Of a DNA stretch of 64,000 bases, positions 17,964 to 25,963 are shown piece by piece; position 1 is the stretch's first letter; every line of letters begins with the position of its first letter. Both the position numbers and the translations under genes were made by a program. The notes below the pieces were generated by a model. The model saw only the letters and a list, made by a program, of their open reading frames with translations, ran no database searches and had not been told where the DNA came from. Source of the DNA: Desertimonas sp963786985 (GTDB lineage Bacteria; Actinomycetota; Acidimicrobiia; Acidimicrobiales; Ilumatobacteraceae); assembly GCA_963786985.1 (NCBI GenBank), contig CAWBBL010000009.1:1-64000 (forward strand), read 5' to 3'.

Positions 17964-18882
17964 CGACCCCCAGCGTACGAATCGCTGTCGCGTTGCGACC
18001 GCGCAGCTGGGACACCGCGATGCCGACCGAGACGATGAGCAGGCCGAGCCACTGCAACGCGGTCGGTGCTTCGTCGAGGAAGATCCAGCCGAGCAGGGCG
18101 ATCTGCAGCATCATCGTGTTGTTGATCACCGCCGACTCGCCGGCGTCGAGGTGACGGAGTGACAGGTTCCAGAGCGTGAAGGCGAACGCCGTGTTGACGA
18201 CAGCCAGCCAGGCGATGATCAGCACGGCGCGCGTCGTCAGCGTCACGAAGCCGTCCACCGCCAACCCGGTGCCGAGCAGGATGACGGCACCGACGGACAT
18301 CGAGACGGTGGTCGTCACGAGCGGCGAGGTGTGCGCCGCTCGATTGACCGAGCGCCCCATCAGGCTGGCGGCGCTGTTGGCGCCGACGGCGATCGTGGCG
18401 GCGACGACGCCGATCGCCGTGGCTCCGAGGTCTCCGCTGAGATACGCCGCCGCGCCGATCGGCACCAGTACGGCACCGGCGAGCAGATTGGCTGACGGCG
18501 GCTCGCCGAGCAAGCGGCCGGATGCGGCGGCTACGAGCAGCGGGGTGAGTGACAGCAGCAGGCTGGTTGTCGCTACCGGTTGAGCTTCGACGGCGACGAA
18601 CACGGCGCCCTGGTTGATGGCGTAGAACACCACGCCGAGCAGGGCGAGCCTGCGCAACGCTGCGGGCGAGAGCGACCGCACCTCGGCGCGTGCCGCGGGT
18701 CGGGTGGCCGTGACCGCGCCAAGGACGACTGCGGCCGTGACATAGCGCAATCCAGCGAAGGTCAGCGGCGGCAGCTCCTCGTCGTCCATGCCGACGCGCA
18801 TGATGATCCATGACGAGCTCCACAACAGCGTGACGAACAGGGCGGCGAGGACTGCTCGTCGGTGGTGATCGTTGATCGTCAT
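17881..18882 (-). CDS. DMT superfamily (EamA) transporter
   Basis: A 333-residue inner-membrane protein with about ten hydrophobic segments and the two-fold EamA layout. The start is MTINDHHRRAVLAALFVTLL with SSSWIIMRVGM, the first half contains FAGLRYVTAAVVLGAV and VFYAINQGAVFVAVEAQPVATTSLLL, and the second half GANSAASLMGRSVNRA and NLSLRHLDAGESAVINNTMMLQIALLGWIFLDE. Such proteins export metabolites or amino acids; the substrate is unknown. The last ~28 residues (NATAIRTLG... Arg/Gly rich) are read over the start of tadA, so the natural stop may be nearer 17950. ATG 18882 is the only start that fits the first helix. Confidence 0.88.
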   Translation of the reverse strand: MTINDHHRRAVLAALFVTLLWSSSWIIMRVGMDDEELPPLTFAGLRYVTAAVVLGAVTATRPAARAEVRSLSPAALRRLALLGVVFYAINQGAVFVAVEAQPVATTSLLLSLTPLLVAAASGRLLGEPPSANLLAGAVLVPIGAAAYLSGDLGATAIGVVAATIAVGANSAASLMGRSVNRAAHTSPLVTTTVSMSVGAVILLGTGLAVDGFVTLTTRAVLIIAWLAVVNTAFAFTLWNLSLRHLDAGESAVINNTMMLQIALLGWIFLDEAPTALQWLGLLIVSVGIAVSQLRGRNATAIRTLGVDGDDRGERLGPRDGGGDRAGESRNRPR

Positions 18883-18916
18883 CGGTGCGTCGTGCCGGCC
18901 TGTCGGGCTCGGCCGC

Positions 18917-19004
18917 TGGCGGAGGGAGTGGGATTCGAACCCACGGTGAGTTGCCCCACACACGCTTTCCAAGCGTGCCGATTCGGCCGCTCTCGCATCC
19001 CTCC
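18917..19004 (-). tRNA. tRNA-Ser (anticodon GGA)
   Basis: Minus-strand type II tRNA. The acceptor GGAGGGA (5', at 19004) pairs with TCCCTCC, then G and an encoded CCA (18917-18919). The anticodon loop CTTGGAAAG carries GGA, reading UCC/UCU serine codons. The T arm is GTGGGTTCGAATCCCAC. Confidence 0.95.
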
Positions 19005-19135
19005 TGGATGTTTCCCGACGTAGCGCCACGGCGGCTGCCGTCCGGGTGGACGAAGGGTAGCGGCGGGCTAGCGTGACGGGCGCCTACTCTCCCCGGCACG
19101 GCGCTGGGCGGTGCCCAGGGGTCACGCCGGTGAGC

Positions 19136-19225
19136 AGCGAGGTGACGGTCGGGTCCTGTGCAACGGGTGCCCGCGAATCAGGTCAGGACCGGGAGGTAGC
19201 AGCCTTCAGCGGTACCACCTGTGTG
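19136..19225 (+). ncRNA. ffs: Signal recognition particle RNA (4.5S type)
   Basis: Contains the SRP domain IV hallmark: GGGTCCTG pairing with CAGGACC around the loop, followed by CGGGAGGTAGCAGCC, the conserved asymmetric loop bound by Ffh. The outer stem is AGGTGAC (19140-19146) with ACCACCT (19214-19220). Ends are approximate. The RNA works with Ffh in cotranslational membrane targeting. Its 3' end overlaps the tail of the convergent flavoprotein gene. Confidence 0.9.
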
Positions 19226-19781
19226 CCGCAGATCGCCTGGCCGTCGCCTCGGTGTTCACCGGCCTCGTCGGGTCACTCTCGTCGAACCGCCAGCGCGTCG
19301 CCCGCGTGGCGAACTCCTCCTCCCGCTCGATGATCGCCAGCGCACGTTGCGGCACGACCTCGAACACGAGGTTTTGACGTATGAAGTCGCCAGACAGGTC
19401 GGGCGACATCGGGGTGTACTTGTCGAGGTAGCGACGGATCCACACCTCCAGGCGATCGCCGTCGACCCGCTGCGCCTGCCCTTCGATGGAGAGCGCTTCG
19501 ACGGTGTCCTCGGACGCGATGACGACGTGGGGGTCGGCAGCGAGGTTGGCCGCCTTGCGCGATCGAGGTCCACACGAGAACGCAAACCGGAGATCTTCGT
19601 CGTCCCACACGCCCCACACCGGCATGGCATGCGGCTGCCCGGCGCCGGAGACCGTGACCAGCCAGTAGTTGCGGCCGGACGCCAACCGCTCCGCCGCCCA
19701 GGCCCACGGCAACGGTTCCCAGTCGTCGGTGTCGACCCCGTAGTCGGGCATGTGCGGCCGCTGGCCGATCGGACCGGTCAT
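19206..19781 (-). CDS. Pyridoxamine 5'-phosphate oxidase-like (FMN/F420-binding split barrel) protein
   Basis: A ~190-residue split-barrel flavoprotein. The core WAAERLASGRNYWLVTVSGAG, HAMPVWGVWDDEDLRFAFSCGPRS and KAANLAADPHVVIASEDTVEAL is typical of actinobacterial PNPOx-like proteins that bind FMN or F420, as are ALSIEGQAQRVDG and YTPMSPDLSGDF. True pyridoxamine oxidase activity is unlikely, as phosphate-binding motifs are not evident; general redox or heme-related roles are alternatives. ATG 19781 is preferred, with ATG 19751 possible; both leave a short gap to the divergent methyltransferase gene. The last residues are read over the end of the SRP RNA gene, so the functional C-terminus may be a few codons shorter. 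Confidence 0.8.
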   Translation of the reverse strand: MTGPIGQRPHMPDYGVDTDDWEPLPWAWAAERLASGRNYWLVTVSGAGQPHAMPVWGVWDDEDLRFAFSCGPRSRKAANLAADPHVVIASEDTVEALSIEGQAQRVDGDRLEVWIRRYLDKYTPMSPDLSGDFIRQNLVFEVVPQRALAIIEREEEFATRATRWRFDESDPTRPVNTEATARRSAAHRWYR

Positions 19782-19845
19782 CGGTGCCGACGGTAACCGG
19801 ACCGGCGGCCGAGGGCGACCGCCGTTGTGCGACGATGGCCCGGCA

Positions 19846-20655
19846 ATGACCGACGACGTGTACACCCATGGCCATCATGAATCGGTCCTGCGCAGCCATC
19901 GCTGGCGGACCGCCGAGAATTCGGCCGGGTACCTCCTCGCCCACCTCTCTGCCGGTGATCGTCTGCTGGATGTCGGCTGCGGCCCGGGCACGATCACCAT
20001 CGACCTCGCATCGCGCGTTGCTCCTGGGCCGGTGATCGGCATCGACATGTCCGAGGAGGTCGTGGCCGAGGCGGCCCGGGCAGCCGCCGACGCCGGATGT
20101 GTCAACGTCTCGTTCGCCCGCGGTGACGCCTACGTCATCGATGCCGGCGACGGTGCATTCGATGTCGTCCACGCCCACCAGGTGCTGCAGCATCTCGGCG
20201 ACCCGATCGCCGCCCTCACGGAGATGCGTCGGGTGCTCCGCCCGGGCGGGTTGCTCGCCGTGCGCGACAGCGACTACGGCGCCTTCGTGTGGGCCCCGGA
20301 CGACCATCGTCTCGACCGCTGGATGCAGCTGTACCACCGGCTGACCGAACGCAACGGGGCGCAAGCGGATGCCGGCCGCTGGCTGCCGGCCTGGGTGGCG
20401 GCCGCCGGGTTCGTCGATGCTCGGGTGTCGAGCTCGACGTGGACGTTCGCCGACCCCGCCGATCGCACGTGGTGGGGACAACTGTGGGCCGAGCGCGTCC
20501 GTCACTCCTCGTTCGCCACGCAGGCCACGGAGTCCGGCCTCAGCGACGAGCTCGAGCTCGACGACATCGCCGCGGCGTTCGAGACGTGGGTGGACGCGCC
20601 GAACGCGGTGTTCGTCGTCGTCCACGTCGAGGTGCTCGCCCGCGCCCCGCAGTGA
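19846..20655 (+). CDS. Class I SAM-dependent methyltransferase
   Basis: A 269-residue cytosolic methyltransferase with the Rossmann-type SAM fold. Motif I is RLLDVGCGPGTITIDLA (residues ~38-54), the acidic ribose-binding residue follows in VIGIDMSEE, motif II-like FARGDAYVIDAGDGAFDVVHAHQVLQHL near residue 95, and the post-motif MRRVLRPGGLLAVRD near residue 130. This matches the UbiE/Methyltransf_11 group; the C-terminal half with Trp-rich stretches probably shapes the substrate pocket. The substrate is unknown. ATG 19846 fits the family start (MTDDVYTHGHHESVLRSH). The neighbours give no pathway hint. Confidence 0.88.
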   Translation: MTDDVYTHGHHESVLRSHRWRTAENSAGYLLAHLSAGDRLLDVGCGPGTITIDLASRVAPGPVIGIDMSEEVVAEAARAAADAGCVNVSFARGDAYVIDAGDGAFDVVHAHQVLQHLGDPIAALTEMRRVLRPGGLLAVRDSDYGAFVWAPDDHRLDRWMQLYHRLTERNGAQADAGRWLPAWVAAAGFVDARVSSSTWTFADPADRTWWGQLWAERVRHSSFATQATESGLSDELELDDIAAAFETWVDAPNAVFVVVHVEVLARAPQ

Positions 20656-20670
20656 CCCGCCCGCCCCGAG

Positions 20671-20748
20671 CATCTGGGGAAGATCCGGGTCAGGGTCTGA
20701 CACGGATCTTCCCCAGATCGTCGATTGACATCAATCTTCCCCAGATGT
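20671..20748. repeat. ATCTGGGGAAG palindromic repeat, family B, copy 2
   Basis: One CATCTGGGGAAGATCCG unit at 20671 faces two inverted CTTCCCCAGAT units (20708 and 20736). It lies between the convergent methyltransferase gene and the small acidic gene, whose stop codon directly follows it. The middle reads GGTCAGGGTCTGACAC, also seen in copies 3 and 5. Confidence 0.8.
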
Positions 20749-20752
20749 GGGG

Positions 20753-21007
20753 TCAGTCGTCGGCCTCGGGGTCGTCGAGCATGGCCCCGGCCGAACGCAG
20801 CTCGCGGAGGTCGACGTCGTCGCCGTTCCCGGTCACGCCGGTGTACGTACAGCGGGTGGCGTCGAAGGGCGTGGCATCGCGCTCTTCGTCGGCGTCAGCC
20901 AGCTCGTCGGCATCCGAGAGGAGTCGTTCGTCCTCCAACTCGGTGACGAGCGCTTCGTCGCGGTCGACGATGCCCTCGTAGTCGTCGAGCTCGTCCGTGC
21001 TCACCAC
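20753..21007 (-). CDS. Small acidic hypothetical protein
   Basis: An 84-residue protein not recognised from any family. About a third of its residues are Asp or Glu (for example DELDDYEGIVDRDEALVTEL and DPEADD at the end) with one Cys and no membrane segment. The profile suggests a disordered, soluble polypeptide. The start is uncertain: GTG 21007, GTG 21004 or TTG 21013. It is last in a minus-strand run after the exonuclease gene, 45 bp away, so co-transcription is likely. Codon use is like its neighbours, which supports a real gene. Confidence 0.5.
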   Translation of the reverse strand: MVSTDELDDYEGIVDRDEALVTELEDERLLSDADELADADEERDATPFDATRCTYTGVTGNGDDVDLRELRSAGAMLDDPEADD

Positions 21008-21051
21008 TGACAACCGTAGTTCCGTGCGAGCGTGCCGTCATCCGGCGGACG

Positions 21052-21924
21052 TCACGAGCGTCGCGACGCCAGCGAGACAGCCCGGCCGACGAGCTCGGGT
21101 GCCTGCAGCCGTTCGGCCATCGCCGGAAAGTCGTCGGTCGGACCGGTCCAACGCCACGACTCGACCGTGCCGACGTCAATGTCGGTCACCAGCGTCGCCA
21201 GCAGGCGGAACAGCACGGCGAGTTCGAGGTTGTCCTGCAACGTGGCGGCCAGCTTCGGGGCACCGCGCAGGCCGGCCACGTCCCACTGCCCGGCGGCGGC
21301 GGGGATGTCCTCGAGGTGGCCGTAGCGCGAGAGCACGGCAGCTGCGCTGCGCGCTCCCCATCCGGGAAGCCCGGGGAAGCCGTCGCTGGAGTCTCCGACA
21401 AGCCCGAGGTAGTCGGGGATCGAGGCCGGTTCGACACCGAACTTGGCGACGACGCCGTCGTGGTCGATCAACTCGCGTTTGCGACGATCGAACTGGACGA
21501 CGCGGCGCCCGCGCACGCACTGCCCGAGGTCCTTGTCGGGCGTGAGGATGAGGGCCTGCTCGACGGCTTCGTCGGTATCGGCGAGTTGGGCGGCGGCGCC
21601 GAGGGCGTCGTCGGCCTCGTGATCGACCATCGCCCACACGGTGACCCCCATCGCCTCCAGCGCCTCCTCGACCAGCGACAGCTGGCTGAGCAGCTCCGGC
21701 GGCATCCCGACGCTCGACTTGTAGCCGGGCCACAGATCGTTGCGGAAACTCTCGATCACGTGGTCGCTGGCGACGCCGACGTGGGTGGCCCCTTCGTCGA
21801 ACAGCGCGAGCGTCGACCGCAGCACACCGATCGTTGCCGCGTTCTCCCGCGGGTCGTCGCGCATCATCCGCCCGAAGTGCTGGCGGAACAGCTCGTAGGT
21901 GCCGTCGACCAGATGCACACGCAT
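21052..21924 (-). CDS. 5'-3' exonuclease (PIN/FEN family)
   Basis: A 290-residue stand-alone 5'-nuclease like the N-terminal domain of DNA polymerase I. It starts MRVHLVDGTYELFRQHFG, giving the first metal-binding Asp, then VGVASDHVIESFRNDLWPGYKSS, VDHEADDALGAAAQLA (the paired acidic residues) and ILTPDKDLGQCVRG. The helix-hairpin-helix region is VGDSSDGFPGLPGWGARSAAAVL near residue 180. The role would be removal of RNA primers or flaps in the cytoplasm. It sits 10 bp after the GH18-like gene on the same strand. The start at 21924 matches the family. Confidence 0.88.
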   Translation of the reverse strand: MRVHLVDGTYELFRQHFGRMMRDDPRENAATIGVLRSTLALFDEGATHVGVASDHVIESFRNDLWPGYKSSVGMPPELLSQLSLVEEALEAMGVTVWAMVDHEADDALGAAAQLADTDEAVEQALILTPDKDLGQCVRGRRVVQFDRRKRELIDHDGVVAKFGVEPASIPDYLGLVGDSSDGFPGLPGWGARSAAAVLSRYGHLEDIPAAAGQWDVAGLRGAPKLAATLQDNLELAVLFRLLATLVTDIDVGTVESWRWTGPTDDFPAMAERLQAPELVGRAVSLASRRS

Positions 21925-21934
21925 CACGAAGAAC

Positions 21935-23191
21935 CTAGGCGGTTGTCGTTGTCGTGGTTGCCGTCGTCGTCGTTGGCGCGGCGGTGGTCGCCGCCGCGGT
22001 GGTCGGCGCGGCTGTCGTCGGCGCGGCAGTCGTCGGCGCCGCGCTGTCACCCGGGACCGTCTCCAACGTGGCGTTGATCTCGGCGATGCGGTCCCACACG
22101 GCGTCGTCCTCGTAGCTGAAGGCGAACAGGGACACGCCGAGCCAACCGTTGTCGACCGACATCTGCATGCGCTCCTGCGCCGCGTCGGCGTCGAGGTAGT
22201 GAACCTCGCGGGTCTGCGTGCACTGCGGATCGTCCTCCGGGAAGGCAACCTGGTAGGTGAACGACCACTCACCGGTGTCCTCATTGAAGATCGGCTCGGC
22301 GTCGCGGCGCTCGATGAGCTCTTCGATGGCGTTGAGCCGTGGCTCCTGGCGACCCGGCGTGCCCTCCGGACACTCGCCGCTCGTGGCGATCACCCAGTTG
22401 CGCCCGTACAAGGGGATGCCGAGGACGAGCTTGTCGGGTCCTCCTGCGGCGTCGGTCGACCCGGCCATCAACTCCTCGACCCACGGCAGCGGAGCGATCG
22501 GGCCGGGTTCGGCCACCGAGTAGTCGTAGGCCATCACGCGAATGGCATCGACGTGGGGGGCGATCGAGGCGTAGTCGTACACCCAGTAACCGCTGTCGTC
22601 GGTCTGCCCGTCGTCGTACACCGGAGGGACACTGACGGTGAGCATCCGCCCGTCGGCGTGCAATCGGGCGCTGAGTTCCTCGATGAACGTCACCCACACC
22701 GGCCGCGTCGTCGCCCACGTCTCGCGCCCGTCATTGAAGGCGAAGTTCTCGTAGTTGATGTCGATGCCCTGGAAGTCGTGGTCGGCGGCGAACTCGACGA
22801 TGGCATCGATGTGCGCCGCCCGCGACTCCGGGTCGGCAAGCAGGGCGGCCATCACGTCGGGGGCCGTGCGGTCGTAGAGCGAGCCGACGAGCGGGATTCC
22901 GCGGGTGCGCGCTTTGGCGACGAATTCGTCGGTCTCCGCCTCCGGGGTGTTGGCGTACGGCTGGATCGTCGACACGCCGGTGACCTCGTACCAGAACGGG
23001 GAGATCTGGTGGAACATGTTGGCGCGCGGCTCGAGGTCGGCGAGGGCGTTCTCGATGTTCCAGGGCGGCACCCAGGCATGGACGTTGAACGGACCCGGAT
23101 CGTACGACGGCTCGGTGTCACGAAGGGCGAACCACCAGACGCCGCCGGCGACGAGGAGGAGGGCGACAGCGGCGGCCGCCGCCCCGAGCAT
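21935..23191 (-). CDS. Glycoside hydrolase family 18-like protein, membrane-anchored
   Basis: A ~418-residue protein with an N-terminal hydrophobic anchor (MLGAAAAAVALLLVAGGVWW) followed by a GH18 barrel of the YaaH/SleL type. The catalytic strand is FQGIDINYENFAF (residues ~145-157) with the Glu in place of the usual DxxDxDxE end. Other matches are ISPFWYEVTG, LTVSVPPVYDD, IRVMAYDYSVAEPGPIAPLPWVEE and LVLGIPLYGRNW. The final ~35 residues are only Ala, Pro and Thr (GTC/GGT-rich bases), a possible wall linker at the wrong end for an N-terminally anchored enzyme. Its start overlaps the HAD gene by 74 bp. It may cleave cell-wall or chitin-like polymers outside the cell. Confidence 0.8.
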   Translation of the reverse strand: MLGAAAAAVALLLVAGGVWWFALRDTEPSYDPGPFNVHAWVPPWNIENALADLEPRANMFHQISPFWYEVTGVSTIQPYANTPEAETDEFVAKARTRGIPLVGSLYDRTAPDVMAALLADPESRAAHIDAIVEFAADHDFQGIDINYENFAFNDGRETWATTRPVWVTFIEELSARLHADGRMLTVSVPPVYDDGQTDDSGYWVYDYASIAPHVDAIRVMAYDYSVAEPGPIAPLPWVEELMAGSTDAAGGPDKLVLGIPLYGRNWVIATSGECPEGTPGRQEPRLNAIEELIERRDAEPIFNEDTGEWSFTYQVAFPEDDPQCTQTREVHYLDADAAQERMQMSVDNGWLGVSLFAFSYEDDAVWDRIAEINATLETVPGDSAAPTTAAPTTAAPTTAAATTAAPTTTTATTTTTTA

Positions 23192-23942
23192 CCGTCGGCG
23201 TGTCGCCGGACGTTGCGCCGGGCGGCGGGCCGGCTCGGCCGGATCGTCGTCGGCGACTGGGCGACGGGCGCGCCGGAGGTGGCGGCGTTCGCTCGATGTA
23301 CTCCCCGAGCAGCTCAGGGGTGACGCCTTGCAGCGTCGACAGCACGACGCGATGCTCGGCCTCGGGGATCGGCAGCAGGTTGCGGACCGCCACCACGACA
23401 CAGCCGGCGGCCTCGGCAGATGCCAAACCGGTCGGCGAGTCCTCGATCGCCACGCACGACAGCGGGTCGACACCCAGCTCCTCGGCGGCGCGGCGATACG
23501 GCTCGGGGTGCGGCTTGCCGTTCATCACCACGTCGCCGGTGATCACCGTCTGGAACGAGCGCGGCGGGAGCTGCTGGAGGACTTCGTCGACGAGCGGTCT
23601 CCACGACATCGTGACGAGGGCGCACGGAACGCCGCGCAGCTTGAGAGCGGCGAGCAGCTCGCGGGCGCCGGGCCTCCAGGGGATCCGCTCGCGGAGCAGC
23701 ACGGCGACGGAGTCGGAGAGCTGGTCGACGATCTCGTGGGGACGCAGCCGCACGCCGCCACGAGTACGCAGCACCTCGGCCGAGTCCATCAGATCGGAGC
23801 CGACGATCGACAGGGCGTCCTCGTCGGTCCACGTCCCGCCGTACCGGGCGACGAGTTCCTGCTCGCAGCGGATCCAGTACGGCTCGGTGTCGATCAGAGT
23901 GCCGTCCATGTCCCAGAGGACGGCGGCCGGTACCGATGTCAT
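23118..23942 (-). CDS. HAD superfamily hydrolase (beta-phosphoglucomutase-like)
   Basis: A HAD phosphatase/phosphomutase of the beta-PGM subgroup. Motif I is VLWDMDGTLIDTEPYW (residues ~8-23, nucleophile and acid Asp), the helical cap follows, motif II CALVTMSW near residue 110, motif III Lys in VVMNGKPHPEPY near residue 140, and motif IV VAIEDSPTGLASAEAAG near residue 165. The proper domain ends around LLGEYIERTPPP; a further ~50 Arg/Pro-rich residues are read over the start of the GH18-like gene, so a lost stop is suspected. The substrate is unknown. ATG 23942 lies just after repeat copy 4. Confidence 0.85.
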   Translation of the reverse strand: MTSVPAAVLWDMDGTLIDTEPYWIRCEQELVARYGGTWTDEDALSIVGSDLMDSAEVLRTRGGVRLRPHEIVDQLSDSVAVLLRERIPWRPGARELLAALKLRGVPCALVTMSWRPLVDEVLQQLPPRSFQTVITGDVVMNGKPHPEPYRRAAEELGVDPLSCVAIEDSPTGLASAEAAGCVVVAVRNLLPIPEAEHRVVLSTLQGVTPELLGEYIERTPPPPARPSPSRRRRSGRAGPPPGATSGDTPTDARGGGRRCRPPPRRRRRLVVRPS

Positions 23943-23961
23943 GTGAGTACCGGGGGCCGAC

Positions 23962-24027
23962 TGCGAGCGACCGAGCGCCAGCGAGGGAGCGGCCACAACC
24001 GGCCTGCGTGGCCGGGGAACGCAATGA
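23962..24027 (+). repeat. Interspersed GC-rich repeat, family A, copy 4
   Basis: TGCGAGCGACCGAGCGCCAG, then GAGGGAGCGGCC and the exact core GGCCTGCGTGGCCGGGGAACGC. It fills most of the gap between the epimerase stop (24031) and the HAD start (23942). Oriented opposite to both genes. Confidence 0.8.
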
Positions 24028-24030
24028 CAG

Positions 24031-24438
24031 TCACGTGGATTCTTGGACGAGCTCGATCAGCGTCCCGAAGCTGCCCTTGGGATGAATGAACGCCACGGTC
24101 GTGCCCCGGCTGCCGCGGCGTGGCGCGGCGTCGATCGGCGTCGCTCCGGCCGCCTTCATCGACTCCAGTGCAGTCGCACAGTCGTCGACGCGGTAGCCGA
24201 TGTGATGGAGGCCCTCACCGCGCTTGGCGATCGCCTTGGCGACCGGGGAGTCGTCGCGGATCGGGGTGAGCAGCTGGACGTAGCTGTCGGCGACCTTGAG
24301 GAGAGCCTCCTCGACGCCGTCCGACTCGACGATCTCGCGATGATCGACCGTCGCCCCGAACGCCTTGGCATAGAACTCGATGGCCGCTTCCAGGTCACGC
24401 ACGGCGATGGCGACGTGGTCGATCTCGGTCAGCAGCAT
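24031..24438 (-). CDS. mce: Methylmalonyl-CoA/ethylmalonyl-CoA epimerase
   Basis: A 135-residue vicinal-oxygen-chelate protein. It starts MLLTEIDHVAIAVRDLEAAI with the first metal His, then REIVESDGVEEALLKVADSYVQLL, EGLHHIGYRVDDC with the second metal His near residue 85, and IHPKGSFGTLIELVQ with the final Glu. This is the classical methylmalonyl-CoA epimerase pattern; it interconverts the (R) and (S) forms and in the ethylmalonyl-CoA pathway also ethylmalonyl-CoA. It lies next to crotonyl-CoA carboxylase/reductase, which supports this role. It is cytoplasmic, of normal length, and intact. Confidence 0.9.
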   Translation of the reverse strand: MLLTEIDHVAIAVRDLEAAIEFYAKAFGATVDHREIVESDGVEEALLKVADSYVQLLTPIRDDSPVAKAIAKRGEGLHHIGYRVDDCATALESMKAAGATPIDAAPRRGSRGTTVAFIHPKGSFGTLIELVQEST

Positions 24439-24510
24439 GACGGCCAGTCTCGCACGCTCCCCGCAAACTCCACCCGCAGCGTCGATCTGGGCGGCCGCGT
24501 CGTCACCGCG

Positions 24511-24571
24511 TGCGAGCGACGAGGCGCCAGCCGAGGAGCGGCCACCTACGGCCTGCGTGGCCGGGGAACGC
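24511..24571 (+). repeat. Interspersed GC-rich repeat, family A, copy 5
   Basis: TGCGAGCGACGAGGCGCCAG followed by CCGAGGAGCGGCC and the exact core GGCCTGCGTGGCCGGGGAACGC. On the minus strand it encodes the last residues (SVPRPRRP) and stop of crotonyl-CoA reductase. Confidence 0.8.
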
Positions 24572-25913
24572 TGAGACCGTCGAGGCGGCGGAACAGGGTG
24601 ATCTTGTCCTCGCCGATGCGCTGGCGCTTGTCGGGGTCGTCGATCCCCAGACCCTCCCGCGGTGCCAGGCACAGCACGCCGATCTTGCCCTCGTGCTCGT
24701 TCCGGTGGACCGCCCGGGCGGCCGCCCCGACGTCGGTCAGCGGGTGCACTGCCGACAGCACCGGCTGGATGCGTCCCTGGTCGATGAGTCGGTTGGCGGC
24801 CCAGGCCTCGGCGTAGTTGGCGAAGTGGCTGGAGATCAGCCGCTTCAGCTTCATCCAGAAGTGGCGGTTGTCGAACTCGACCATGTAGCCCGAGGTCGCC
24901 GCACACGTGACGACCGTGCCGCCGCGCTTGCACGTGAAGATCGATGCCCCCATCGTCTGGCGTCCGGGGTGTTCGAAGACGATGTCGGGATCGTCGCCGA
25001 TCAGGCCACGGACGCGCTTGCCGAACCGCCGCCACTCGGCCTCGTCCTGGGTGTGCTCGTCACGCCAGAACCGGTAGTCCTCGGCCGTCCGATCGATCAC
25101 CGCCTCGACTCCGAGCTCGTTGAGCAGGCGCGCCTTCGCTGGCGACGAGACCACGCCGACCGGCGTACCTCCACCGTTGAGGACGTACTGCACGGCGTAG
25201 CCGCCGATCCCACCCGTGGCGCCCCACACGAGGACGGCGTCGCCCTGCTTCATCCGGGCCCCGTGCTCGCCGACGAGCATCCGATAGCTCGTCGAGTTGC
25301 ACAGGGCGTTGACCGCCGCCTCCTCCCACGTCAGGTGCGTCGGCTTGGGCATCAGTTGGTTGGCCTTGACGACCGTGAGGTCGGCGAGCCCGCCGAAGTT
25401 CGTCTCGAATCCCCAGATCCGCTGGTTGGCCGCCAGCATCGAGTCGTCGTGGCTGGTCGGGTCCTGGTCGTCGACGAAGTTGCAGTGGACCGTCACTCGG
25501 TCCCCTGGCCGCCAGTTGCGCACCGCCGAGCCGACCCGCAGCACCACACCAGCGGCGTCGGATCCGACGACGTGGACATCCCGCGCATGGCGAGCCCCCC
25601 ACTCGCTTTCCTTGGCGAGGCGATCGAGGAACCCGAACGTCGGGAGCGGCTCGAAGATCGACGTCCACACCGTGTTGAAGTTGATGCTCGACGCCATCAC
25701 CGCGACATACGCCTCGTCGGATGCCAGCTCCGGAGTGGCGACGTCGCCGACGTGCAGCGCCTTGGCGGGGTCTTTGTCCCGCGACGCGAGTCCTTCGAAC
25801 ATCGCCACGTCGGCGCGCTGGACGAACGCGGCGCGGTAGTGCTCGGGAATCGGCAGGTTGGCGATCTCGTCAGCCGCCGCGCCGGCCTCGATCGCCGCCA
25901 GGATGTGCTCCAT
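24546..25913 (-). CDS. ccr: Crotonyl-CoA carboxylase/reductase
   Basis: A 455-residue MDR-superfamily enzyme that reductively carboxylates crotonyl-CoA to (2S)-ethylmalonyl-CoA with NADPH and CO2. The active-site features known for this family are visible: SSINFNTVWTS (CO2-pocket Asn), RIWGFETNFGGLADLTVV (Phe-Glu pair, residue ~167), the Rossmann VLVWGATGGIGGYAVQYV near residue 230, and LISSHFANYAEAW (His that orients CO2). The preserved carboxylase residues argue for true Ccr rather than a plain enoyl reductase. The C-terminal VPRPRRP comes from repeat copy 5. It is 51 bp downstream of a universal stress protein gene and followed by the epimerase gene. Confidence 0.93.
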   Translation of the reverse strand: MEHILAAIEAGAAADEIANLPIPEHYRAAFVQRADVAMFEGLASRDKDPAKALHVGDVATPELASDEAYVAVMASSINFNTVWTSIFEPLPTFGFLDRLAKESEWGARHARDVHVVGSDAAGVVLRVGSAVRNWRPGDRVTVHCNFVDDQDPTSHDDSMLAANQRIWGFETNFGGLADLTVVKANQLMPKPTHLTWEEAAVNALCNSTSYRMLVGEHGARMKQGDAVLVWGATGGIGGYAVQYVLNGGGTPVGVVSSPAKARLLNELGVEAVIDRTAEDYRFWRDEHTQDEAEWRRFGKRVRGLIGDDPDIVFEHPGRQTMGASIFTCKRGGTVVTCAATSGYMVEFDNRHFWMKLKRLISSHFANYAEAWAANRLIDQGRIQPVLSAVHPLTDVGAAARAVHRNEHEGKIGVLCLAPREGLGIDDPDKRQRIGEDKITLFRRLDGLSVPRPRRP

Positions 25914-25963
25914 CCAACGATGTTACCGATGGGTAGCTTCGGCCGGGAAGACGCAGTTCGCCG

